Notes: generated from the letters alone by a model not told the origin. Shown: positions 1 through 4,979, counted from the stretch's first letter. The stretch is DNA of 6,178 nt from Nonlabens sp. (GCA_023301395.1 JALZUY010000018.1:1-6178); one strand, 5' to 3'. Made by a program: numbers and translations.

Positions 1-1089
1 CTCGGGTTTGCCGTTACAGAAGTATCATCCTCCAATAGAGATACAGCAGTATACCTTATAAACAATACATCTCCTAATCCAGGATTTGACAGTAAAACAA
101 CTATTATCATACATAATCAACTTCTCAACACTGCTGCAGGAAGTATTCAATTTACCAATGATTCAATAGCAACTATTCTATCCATTAAAAATAGTAGTGG
201 AGTTGATCTACTGGCAAACGGAACAGCTATGACTTCAAGTACTGGCTTCACAATGCCTTACAGTATGGGTAGTTTTGGCTGGCAGCGATTTGTAGTTACC
301 ATGTCTACGCCTGTTATGGGAATACAAATAGGAGATACATTTACTCATATGACTTCTATAAATCCATCTACAACGGACAATGTAGCTTCAAATAATAATG
401 CTATTTTAAATGTAGATGTAGTTGCTTCATATGATCCTAACGATGTTACTGAGACTCATGGGGAAGAAATTATTATAACGGATTTTGGATCTTCAGATTA
501 TTTGGAATACACCATTCGCTTTCAAAACCTAGGTACAGCAAATGCGCAATTTGTGCGTGTTTTATCTAATTTGCATTCAAGCCTAGACGAAAGCACATTT
601 GAAGTGATTGCCACAAGTCATAACTTTACTTATGAAAAGAATAGTAGTTCTTTGGACTTCTTTTTTGACAATATTCAGTTGCCTCCAGAATCTGTTGATG
701 AAAATGGAAGTAATGGATTTATTAAATACAGAATAAAACCTCTTGCCGGTTACGCAGTTGGAGATATGATTACTGCTCAAGCAAACATATTCTTTGATTA
801 CAATCCAGTAGTCATTACGGAGACTTGGATCACTACTTTTAATGCACCAGCCTCAGTTAGTGATGTTAAACAAGTATCTTTTTATCCAAATCCAGTAGAA
901 GGAAACACTGTTTATTTAAAGGACATTGACAATGGAACTTTTAGAGTATATGCTCTAGATGGTAAAAAATTATCTACTGGAGTAATCAATGACAGCAAGA
1001 TTATCTTGAACAGAATTAAACCAGGATTATATCTTTTAAATATTAAATCGGAAGGCAAAAATAGTGTGCTTAAATTCTATAAGAAGTAA
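1..1089 (+). CDS. T9SS type A sorting-domain secreted protein, 3' part (5' end outside window)
   Basis: The frame is open from base 1, so this is the C-terminal 362 residues of a longer protein. The ATG at 229 is internal and should not be taken as the start. Residues about 1-135 are Ser/Thr/Asn-rich beta-type sequence typical of adhesin-like extracellular proteins. Residues about 138-280 (VVASYDPND, YTIRFQNLGTANA, GFIKYRIKPL, ANIFFDYNPVV) match the conserved DUF11/DUF7619-like domain usually found just before the sorting signal in Flavobacteriaceae. Residues about 288-362 are a type A T9SS C-terminal domain: the FYPNPVEG start, a YALDGKKL strand, a GLYLLNI strand and a basic FYKK end. Such proteins cross the outer membrane by the type IX system, where the C-terminal domain is removed. 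The substrate or ligand is unknown. It has no functional link to the convergent paa operon. Confidence 0.9.
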   Translation, partial: LGFAVTEVSSSNRDTAVYLINNTSPNPGFDSKTTIIIHNQLLNTAAGSIQFTNDSIATILSIKNSSGVDLLANGTAMTSSTGFTMPYSMGSFGWQRFVVTMSTPVMGIQIGDTFTHMTSINPSTTDNVASNNNAILNVDVVASYDPNDVTETHGEEIIITDFGSSDYLEYTIRFQNLGTANAQFVRVLSNLHSSLDESTFEVIATSHNFTYEKNSSSLDFFFDNIQLPPESVDENGSNGFIKYRIKPLAGYAVGDMITAQANIFFDYNPVVITETWITTFNAPASVSDVKQVSFYPNPVEGNTVYLKDIDNGTFRVYALDGKKLSTGVINDSKIILNRIKPGLYLLNIKSEGKNSVLKFYKK

Positions 1090-1103
1090 TAAAATTTTAC
1101 TTC
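1083..1103. terminator. Weak A/T stem across both convergent stop codons
   Basis: GAAGTAA (1083-1089) and TTACTTC (1097-1103) are exact inverted copies around a 7-base loop. Each arm contains the stop codon of one convergent gene. There is no GC-rich stem and no clear U-tract, so a bidirectional terminator role is only a guess. No better terminator is visible in the 7-base gap. Confidence 0.25.
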
Positions 1104-1648
1104 AAACACTTAAAATAATCAAACGGTTCTAAGCAATCTTCACACTGGAACATTGCCTTACAAGCCGTAGAACCAAACTGGCTTACCAGCTTAGTATTAT
1201 TTGAACCACAATTAGTACATTTTACGAGTTTCTTATCATTGAGTAGTACGTCCTTATCAGCAGTTTCTTCAAGTGGTGCGGCGATACCGTATTCTTCAAG
1301 TGCCTTGCGACCACGTTCTGTAATCCAGTCCGTAGTCCACGGCGGACTCATAATTAATTGAATTTTTGTAGCATATCCGTACGTTGCAAATGCGCGTTCT
1401 AAATCGTCACCTATCACATCCATTGCTGGACAGCCGCTATAAGTAGGTGTGAGTTTTATAGTGATTTCTTTTCCATCAACCATTACTTCTCTTATAACAC
1501 CAAGATCAACAACGTTTAGTACAGGTATCTCAGGATCTGACACGTCTTCAAGTATGGCAAGAATCGATTCAGGTAACGAACCAAATATCTGTTCTGCCAT
1601 TCTTGAAGAAGTTGAACTTGAATTTGAATTTGAACCTGAATTAATCAT
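1097..1648 (-). CDS. paaD: PaaD, phenylacetyl-CoA epoxidase maturation protein (MIP18/DUF59 type), with Ser/Asn-rich N-terminal tail
   Basis: This 183-residue protein has the MIP18/DUF59 signature DPEIPVLNVVDLG (38-50), a cysteine in SGCPAMDVIG (C73), and a C-terminal cysteine cluster (C144, C147, C163, C169, C172, C181) suited to a zinc or Fe-S site. That layout is typical of PaaD. PaaD is needed for epoxidase activity and is thought to help assemble metal centres, probably the PaaE cluster; its exact reaction is not settled. The ATG at 1648 overlaps the stop of the upstream four-helix-bundle gene by 8 bases (ATGATTAA), suggesting translational coupling. Residues 2-16 (INSGSNSNSSSTSSR) are encoded by a hexamer repeat array and look foreign to the family. 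Met17 (ATG at 1598-1600, followed by AEQIFGSLPES) may be the ancestral start. It is the last gene of the operon here. Confidence 0.93.
   Translation of the reverse strand: MINSGSNSNSSSTSSRMAEQIFGSLPESILAILEDVSDPEIPVLNVVDLGVIREVMVDGKEITIKLTPTYSGCPAMDVIGDDLERAFATYGYATKIQLIMSPPWTTDWITERGRKALEEYGIAAPLEETADKDVLLNDKKLVKCTNCGSNNTKLVSQFGSTACKAMFQCEDCLEPFDYFKCLK
1614..1642. repeat. Inverted-repeat arm A (hexamer array) at the paaD start
   Basis: On the plus strand this is a run of YTTGAA-like hexamers. It is inverted relative to 2011-2039; by hand alignment 23 of 29 positions match. It lies inside the first 12 codons of paaD and gives the Ser/Asn tail, and it touches the stop codon of the four-helix-bundle gene at 1641-1643. 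Confidence 0.75.
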
Positions 1649-1991
1649 TATTAGTATTTTTAATTAGAGTTACTACTATTCTTATAAGCTCATCGTTTTC
1701 TTTAATTAAGATATCGCTTTTGGGTGAAGTGAAAAGATCTGCTTTTTTCTGAATATTTAGATTCCTTAAACTTTCACGCAATTCTTTTAATGAAATACGC
1801 AGCTTGTGAATACGATCTTTTTTAGTCCCTGCGCCTAATGCTTCTCCATAATTTAAAGCTGATGAACAAGCCGAACGTATTAGTTGCTGAGCAAGATATT
1901 GACCAGCATAAGACTTAGGCATTACAGCGTAAAGTTTAATAATTTGCGCAGCAAAATCTTCTAATCGCTCGGCAAGATCTTGATAAGCCAT
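1641..1991 (-). CDS. Four-helix-bundle protein (23S rRNA intervening-sequence protein family), copy 1
   Basis: This 116-residue, all-alpha, basic protein carries the family pattern: DLAERLEDFAAQIIKL (5-20), QQLIRSACSSALNYGEALGAGT (35-56) and KDRIHKLRISLKELRESLRNL (58-78). Members (four helix bundle protein, S23/IVS-encoded, also related to the Avd accessory protein of diversity-generating retroelements) form pentameric helical barrels and are thought to bind nucleic acid. Their cellular role is largely unknown. The ATG at 1989-1991 is the natural start. It is homologous to the gene at 2948-3292 but clearly diverged. It lies between paaC and paaD, which are normally adjacent, and its stop overlaps the paaD start. 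It is not a known part of phenylacetate metabolism. No reverse transcriptase or template repeat is present, so an Avd role is not supported here. Confidence 0.87.
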   Translation of the reverse strand: MAYQDLAERLEDFAAQIIKLYAVMPKSYAGQYLAQQLIRSACSSALNYGEALGAGTKKDRIHKLRISLKELRESLRNLNIQKKADLFTSPKSDILIKENDELIRIVVTLIKNTNND

Positions 1992-2010
1992 ATTCTTTTT
2001 TTAATCCTTT

Positions 2011-2039
2011 ATTTCAAATTCGAGTTCAAATTCGAGTTC
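2011..2039. repeat. Inverted-repeat arm B (hexamer array) between paaC and four-helix-bundle gene 1
   Basis: TTCAAA and TTCGAG units alternate here in the opposite orientation to arm A (1614-1642). The arm ends 6 bases before the paaC stop codon (2046-2048) and begins 19 bases from the ATG of the four-helix-bundle gene. It fills most of the 54-bp gap between the two genes. It is also inverted relative to the array at 2851-2880. Confidence 0.72.
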
Positions 2040-2045
2040 TAAAGT

Positions 2046-2891
2046 TTACCACTTCGAATCCGGATACGTACGTTGCATATACTGCATATCTGCAAGGATA
2101 TATCCCATATGTTCACTGTGTAATCCTTCTTTTCCACCTTTTTGGAAATACTCTACTTCTGGAATTTCTAGTGTTGCAGTAGAAAGCAACTCTTCTAATT
2201 TTTCATAGTAATATTCCTTTAATTGCAACATATCTGGCGCTACTCCAGCAGCAATCATAGCATCATCTGCCGCTGTAGAATGAAATAATTCGTCTGTATA
2301 AATCCATAAATCATTTACAGCTTGTTGTACACGACTTTTACTCTCTTCAGTTCCATCGCCTAGACGTTTTAACCAGTCACCAGAAAAACGCTCGTGGTAA
2401 CTTGCTTCTTTAATTCCTTTAAAAGCAAGAGCTCTCAAAGTCTCGTCTGCGCTTTGTTGTAAAGCTCCTAAAAACATTCTGTTATATACATCAAAGAAAA
2501 ACTGACGTACAATCACGTAACCAAAATCTGTATTAGGTTGCTCCATGAGCAATACATTTTTATATTCACGTTCTTTTCTTAGAAATGCGATATCGTCTTC
2601 AGTAGATTTATCTCCACGCAATTGTGAGATGTATTGATAATAACTACGTACCTGACCTAACATATCTAGTGAGATATTAGTAAGCGCGATATCTGGCTCT
2701 AGATTAGGTCCGTGACCACAAAGTTCTCCTAGACGTTGACCTAGAATCAAGTAATTATCTGCTACTCCTAAGAGGTAGTTGATTAGGTGTTGTTTGTTTT
2801 CCTTTGATTCAAGGAATTGCGGATTTAATTCCTTGATTGGTGTTGAAGAATTTGAAATCGCATTCGAGTTTGAATTTGAAACGGTATCCAT
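2046..2891 (-). CDS. paaC: PaaC, phenylacetyl-CoA 1,2-epoxidase structural subunit, with unusual N-terminal tail
   Basis: This 281-residue ferritin-like protein contains the PaaC signature GELCGHGPNLEPDIALTN (55-72), followed by SLDMLGQVRSYYQY and a C-terminal HSEHMGYILADMQYMQRTYP close to the family end. PaaC pairs with PaaA in the epoxidase core but is not the catalytic di-iron subunit; it supports substrate binding and complex structure. The family is usually about 250 residues. The extra length is at the N-terminus, where residues 4-16 (VSNSNSNAISNSS) are encoded by a hexamer repeat array (2851-2880) of the type that borders the four-helix-bundle genes. Recognisable family sequence starts near residue 33 (KQHLINYLLGVADNYLILG). 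The ATG at 2889-2891 is the only Met before it. paaC is separated from paaB and paaD by one four-helix-bundle gene on each side. Confidence 0.95.
   Translation of the reverse strand: MDTVSNSNSNAISNSSTPIKELNPQFLESKENKQHLINYLLGVADNYLILGQRLGELCGHGPNLEPDIALTNISLDMLGQVRSYYQYISQLRGDKSTEDDIAFLRKEREYKNVLLMEQPNTDFGYVIVRQFFFDVYNRMFLGALQQSADETLRALAFKGIKEASYHERFSGDWLKRLGDGTEESKSRVQQAVNDLWIYTDELFHSTAADDAMIAAGVAPDMLQLKEYYYEKLEELLSTATLEIPEVEYFQKGGKEGLHSEHMGYILADMQYMQRTYPDSKW
2851..2880. repeat. Array C: hexamer repeat inside the paaC 5' end
   Basis: On the plus strand TTTGAA and TTCGAG-like units run in the same orientation as arm A. The adjoining bases also match: TTGAAGAATTTGAA at 2843-2856 and TTGAAGAAGTTGAA at 1603-1616. 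Both arrays sit just inside the start codon of a paa gene. Array C is not an arm of the element next to it, whose own arms are at 2906-2943 and 3297-3334. Confidence 0.6.
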
Positions 2892-2905
2892 ATTGAATAT
2901 TGTGA

Positions 2906-2943
2906 TTTTAAACTTAAATCTAAACTGAAATTTAAATTTAAAA
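2906..2943. repeat. Inverted-repeat arm D between paaC and four-helix-bundle gene 2
   Basis: This 38-nt sequence is made of NNNAAA hexamers in phase. It is the inverted counterpart of 3297-3334, with 33 of 38 positions matching by hand alignment. It lies between the stop of the four-helix-bundle gene (2948) and the paaC start codon. Confidence 0.8.
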
Positions 2944-2947
2944 GGGT

Positions 2948-3292
2948 TTATCTTTTATTTATAATAGCTACTAGAGTTTTTACAATCTGTTCTGCTTCGT
3001 CTTGCAGTCTTGTTAAAGACTCTACATTTCCTAAATTAGCTTTAAGTTGTATTTTCAAATTATTGTTACACTCTTTTATCTCTTTTAAAGAAATACGCAA
3101 CTTATTAATTTTATCCTTTTCAGTTCCTGCACCAGCAAATTCGCTAAAATTTAAGGATACCGAACCGGAAGAACGTATTAACTGCTCAGCATAATACTTA
3201 GAAGCATAAGTTTTGGCAGGCTTATCAAAAACTTTAACCACATCAGCCGCAAAACTGATTAATCTATCTTCTAAATCATAAGGTTTACTCAT
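2948..3292 (-). CDS. Four-helix-bundle protein (23S rRNA intervening-sequence protein family), copy 2
   Basis: With the ATG at 3290-3292 the protein is 114 residues. A TTG one codon upstream is also in frame but is less likely. The family blocks are clear: DLEDRLISFAADVVKVF, AEQLIRSSGSVSLNFSEFAGAGT and EKDKINKLRISLKEIKE. It shares the QLIRS, GAGT and KLRISLKE cores with the copy at 1641-1991, but the helices between differ widely, so this is not a recent tandem duplication. The protein is probably a nucleic-acid-binding helical bundle of unknown role. It lies between paaB and paaC, where it breaks the usual paaABC order without breaking either gene. Its 38-nt flanking inverted repeats make it the core of a candidate element. 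Confidence 0.87.
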   Translation of the reverse strand: MSKPYDLEDRLISFAADVVKVFDKPAKTYASKYYAEQLIRSSGSVSLNFSEFAGAGTEKDKINKLRISLKEIKECNNNLKIQLKANLGNVESLTRLQDEAEQIVKTLVAIINKR

Positions 3293-3296
3293 CAAT

Positions 3297-3334
3297 TTTT
3301 AAATTTAGATTTCAACTTAAGTTTAAGTTTAAAA
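3297..3334. repeat. Inverted-repeat arm E upstream of four-helix-bundle gene 2
   Basis: This is the inverted counterpart of 2906-2943. It has hexamer periodicity and ends in AAAA, which is also the start of the adjoining hairpin at 3330-3368. The arm occupies the 5' untranslated stretch just upstream of the gene's ATG. Confidence 0.8.
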
Positions 3335-3368
3335 CATATGTAAAAGCTCTGCTTTTACATATGTTTTA
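3330..3368. repeat. Perfect 18-bp hairpin overlapping the end of paaB
   Basis: Positions 3330-3347 are an exact inverted copy of 3351-3368 around a 3-base TCT loop. The core is ACATATGTAAAAGC. The right arm encodes the last residues and the TAA stop of paaB. On the minus strand the stem ends in TTTT, so it could act as an attenuator or as an mRNA 3' stabiliser after paaE-paaA-paaB. It directly abuts arm E. Confidence 0.75.
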
Positions 3369-3639
3369 GTTCATCAGGCAACTCATAAAAAGTAGGATGT
3401 CTGTAAACTTTATCTGTTGCAGGTTCAAACAACTCACCACTAGCTTCTGGGCTACTGGCTGTGATATTATTTGATTCTACAACCCAAATACTTACACCTT
3501 CGTTTCTACGTGTGTAGACGTCGCGTGCATTATTCATTGCCATTTCAGCATCTTCAGCATGTAAGCTACCACAATGTCTGTGTTCTAGTCCGTTTTTAGA
3601 TCTTATAAAAACTTCCCAAAGTGGGGTTTCTTGACTCAT
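3355..3639 (-). CDS. paaB: PaaB, small subunit of phenylacetyl-CoA 1,2-epoxidase
   Basis: Starting at the ATG at 3637-3639 the protein is 94 residues, the family's normal length. It begins SQETPLWEVFIRSKNGLEHRHCGSLHAED, and residues 27-55 (HAEDAEMAMNNARDVYTRRNEGVSIWVVES) are the most typical part. PaaB bridges PaaA-PaaC units in the larger epoxidase complex and is required for activity, but has no metal site. A longer in-frame version starting at 3687 adds 16 residues unlike the family and would run through a palindrome (3657-3671), so the shorter start is preferred. The stop codon is embedded in the 18-bp hairpin at 3330-3368. It lies downstream of paaA after an 88-bp gap rich in palindromes. 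Confidence 0.95.
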   Translation of the reverse strand: MSQETPLWEVFIRSKNGLEHRHCGSLHAEDAEMAMNNARDVYTRRNEGVSIWVVESNNITASSPEASGELFEPATDKVYRHPTFYELPDELKHM

Positions 3640-3656
3640 ATTATATATAGTTTGGC

Positions 3657-3671
3657 GCGCATTATATGCGC
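3657..3671. repeat. Palindrome GCGCAT-tat-ATGCGC upstream of paaB
   Basis: A perfect 6-bp GC-rich stem with a 3-base loop, 18 bases upstream of the paaB ATG. It is the nearest of three short palindromes in the paaA-paaB gap. Confidence 0.6.
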
Positions 3672-3681
3672 TATATTTTAG

Positions 3682-3697
3682 GCGCACATCGCTGCGC
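3682..3697. repeat. Palindrome GCGCA-catcgc-TGCGC in the paaA-paaB gap
   Basis: A 5-bp GC stem with a 6-base loop, lying between the other two palindromes in this gap. It is the weakest of the set. Confidence 0.45.
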
Positions 3698-3708
3698 TTT
3701 ACTCAAAT

Positions 3709-3727
3709 GGACGCATGCGATGCGTCC
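3709..3727. repeat. Palindrome GGACGCAT-gcg-ATGCGTCC directly after the paaA stop
   Basis: A perfect 8-bp stem with a GCG loop that ends one base before the paaA stop codon (3728-3730). It shares the 13-base core CGCATGCGATGCG with the palindrome at 4738-4756 on the other side of paaA; the outer base pairs differ but still pair. Confidence 0.75.
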
Positions 3728-4687
3728 TTACGCAGTCCTAGACTGCTCTTTTCTTGCTTTTTGTTTAGACGCATAAGCTGTTGCAGCTTCACGTACCCAA
3801 AATCCGTTTTCCCAAGCATCACGACGGTCATCCAGACGTTTTTTATTCATAGGTCCGTGGCCTTTTACCACTTGCCAGAATTCGTCCCAGTTGATCTCGC
3901 CAAAATCATAACTTCCAGTTTCTTCATTCCATTTCAAATCTGGATCTGGAATAGTTAATCCTAAAAGCTCTGCTTGTGGAACCGTTTGATCTATAAATTG
4001 CTGGCGCAATTCATCGTTAGTCTTACGCTTTAACTTCCACTTCATAGATTGCTCTGTGTGCGTACTTGCAGCATCTGCAGGACCTAGCATCATTAATGAT
4101 GGCCACCACCAGCGGTTTAATGCATCTTGAGCCATTTCTTTTTGGTCTTCACTACCATTACAAAGCGATAACATAATCTCATAACCTTGTCTCTGGTGAA
4201 AGCTTTCTTCCTTACAAACACGCACCATGGCACGAGCATAAGGTCCAAAAGAGGTACTACATAATGGTACTTGATTGATAATCGCAGCACCATCAACCAG
4301 CCATCCTACAGCTCCCATGTCTGCCCAAGTCATTGTTGGGTAGTTAAAAATGGAAGAATATTTTGCTTTACCTGAGTGTAAATCTTCATACAGTTGCTCT
4401 CTTGTGATCCCTAAAGTCTCACAAGCGCTGTATAAATAAAGTCCGTGACCAGCTTCATCCTGCACCTTTGCAAGCAATGCAACTTTACGTCGCAATGATG
4501 GCGCACGAGTAATCCAGTTACCTTCTGGCAACATTCCTACGATTTCAGAATGAGCGTGCTGGGAAATTTGTCTGATATGTGTCTTGCGATACTTCTCAGG
4601 CATCCAGTCCTTAGGCTCAATCTTTTCATCTCTTGCAATTTTGGCATCAAATTGCGCTTCTAAACTCTTGATTTCTGCTTCACTCAT
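3728..4687 (-). CDS. paaA: PaaA, catalytic di-iron subunit of phenylacetyl-CoA 1,2-epoxidase
   Basis: The ATG at 4685-4687 gives 319 residues, near the usual ~310. A TTG 9 codons upstream (4714) is in frame but lies inside a palindrome and is less likely. The ferritin-like fold carries two ExxH motifs: DEAGH (E78-x2-H81) and EESFHQRQGYE (E161-x2-H164). With E48 and D132 these fit the di-iron ligand set of bacterial multicomponent monooxygenases; the ligand assignment is by pattern. SSIFNYPTMTWADMGAVGWLVDGAA and RWWWPSLMMLGPADAASTHT are strongly typical of PaaA. The enzyme inserts one oxygen atom from O2 into the ring of phenylacetyl-CoA, using electrons from PaaE, with PaaC and PaaB as partners. 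It is flanked on both sides by related GC-rich palindromes. The downstream gap to paaB is 88 bp. Confidence 0.97.
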   Translation of the reverse strand: MSEAEIKSLEAQFDAKIARDEKIEPKDWMPEKYRKTHIRQISQHAHSEIVGMLPEGNWITRAPSLRRKVALLAKVQDEAGHGLYLYSACETLGITREQLYEDLHSGKAKYSSIFNYPTMTWADMGAVGWLVDGAAIINQVPLCSTSFGPYARAMVRVCKEESFHQRQGYEIMLSLCNGSEDQKEMAQDALNRWWWPSLMMLGPADAASTHTEQSMKWKLKRKTNDELRQQFIDQTVPQAELLGLTIPDPDLKWNEETGSYDFGEINWDEFWQVVKGHGPMNKKRLDDRRDAWENGFWVREAATAYASKQKARKEQSRTA

Positions 4688-4702
4688 GATTTCTATGTTT
4701 TC

Positions 4703-4719
4703 GACGCTTCGCAAGCGTC
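4703..4719. repeat. Palindrome GACGCTT-cgc-AAGCGTC upstream of paaA
   Basis: A perfect 7-bp stem with a 3-base CGC loop, 15 bases upstream of the paaA ATG. It could affect access to the start region in the transcript. Confidence 0.7.
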
Positions 4720-4737
4720 ATATATATTCTTTACATA

Positions 4738-4756
4738 GTTCGCATGCGATGCGAAC
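4738..4756. repeat. Palindrome GTTCGCAT-gcg-ATGCGAAC upstream of paaA
   Basis: A perfect 8-bp stem with a GCG loop. Its core CGCATGCGATGCG is identical to that at 3709-3727. Where that copy has outer pairs GGA/TCC, this one has GTT/AAC. Confidence 0.75.
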
Positions 4757-4864
4757 CTACTTTTATTTATGTTTTCCGTATTTAATTCGGTTTCTAACTC
4801 TCTATGCTCAATAGCTTTTTTAACCTCAACACTACTTGCTATCTCTTGGTTTATTATAATTCAA

Positions 4865-4876
4865 CTTTCGCGAAAG
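4865..4876. repeat. Palindrome CTTTCGCGAAAG in the paaE-paaA gap
   Basis: A perfect 12-bp palindrome followed by CG. From memory, CTTTCGCGAAAGCG-like palindromes are frequent in the intergenic DNA of several marine Flavobacteriaceae; that recollection was not checked. Confidence 0.55.
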
Positions 4877-4908
4877 CGAGATAACAATAAATTTTATTAC
4901 TTCTTATG

Positions 4909-4979
4909 AACTGAGTTGCTAGAACTAAATTCTGGATTCTTAACCAAGAGATACTGAATTTAGTTCTAGCAACTCAGTT
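4909..4979. repeat. 24-bp perfect inverted repeat after paaE
   Basis: Positions 4909-4932 and 4956-4979 are exact inverted copies (core GTTGCTAGAACTAAATTC) around a 23-base loop. The right arm includes two bases of the paaE stop codon. In the paaE transcript this forms a very strong hairpin directly after the stop. It lacks a following U-tract, so a 3'-end stabiliser, a processing site or a small miniature element fits better than a simple terminator. The loop segment 4942-4953 is complementary to 4840-4851. Confidence 0.85.

Larger units (their letters stand above)
1614..2039 (-). mobile_element. Candidate IVS-like element 1: four-helix-bundle gene with terminal inverted repeats (426 bp)
   Basis: A single short gene almost fills the space between two 29-nt imperfect inverted repeats (1614-1642 and 2011-2039). 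The same plan and nearly the same length recur at 2906-3334 around a homologous gene. 23S rRNA intervening sequences that encode proteins of this family are also bounded by inverted sequences that pair in the RNA. There is no transposase, and no target duplication was recognised. That this unit moves is inferred from its repetition, not shown. Confidence 0.5.
2906..3334 (-). mobile_element. Candidate IVS-like element 2: four-helix-bundle gene with terminal inverted repeats (429 bp)
   Basis: The second unit has the same plan as 1614-2039. One gene of about 340 bp is enclosed by long inverted repeats (arms 2906-2943 and 3297-3334) whose ends lie only 4 bases from the stop and start codons. The arms pair better than those of unit 1, suggesting a younger insertion or selection for pairing. 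In the transcript the whole gene would be a loop closed by a 38-nt stem. Mobility is inferred. Confidence 0.55.
4688..4977. other. 290-bp paaE-paaA intergenic region rich in secondary structure
   Basis: No confident gene is present. It holds palindromes at 4703-4719, 4738-4756 and 4865-4876 and a 24-bp inverted repeat at 4909-4979. On the minus strand one frame is open from about 4860 to 4694 (about 55 codons, including KKAIEHRELETELN) but has no ATG. I found no TAnnTTTG promoter motif here, so paaA is probably read from the paaE promoter. Confidence 0.6.

Noticed and set aside
583..780. Small minus-strand open frame inside the T9SS gene
   Set aside because: It lies wholly opposite a well-supported coding region and resembles no family; it is a shadow frame.
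1614..3334. Diversity-generating retroelement, because the four-helix-bundle proteins resemble Avd
   Set aside because: There is no reverse transcriptase, template repeat or variable repeat in the window. The flanking repeats are inverted hexamer arrays, not TR/VR pairs.
1614..3334. CRISPR-like or toxin-antitoxin interpretation of the repeats and small genes
   Set aside because: The repeats are short hexamers without unique spacers. The small genes are single, not paired, and belong to a family with no toxin motifs.
3640..3687. N-terminal extension of PaaB by 16 residues
   Set aside because: The ATG at 3639 gives the normal ~95-residue protein, and the extension is encoded by palindromic intergenic DNA.
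4688..4714. N-terminal extension of PaaA from a TTG at 4714
   Set aside because: The extra residues (RSVENIEI) are not PaaA-like and are encoded partly by a palindrome. The ATG at 4687 gives the usual length.
4909..4979. Rho-independent terminator after paaE
   Set aside because: The stem is long with a 23-base loop and no following U-tract on the minus strand, and paaA continues downstream in the same direction.
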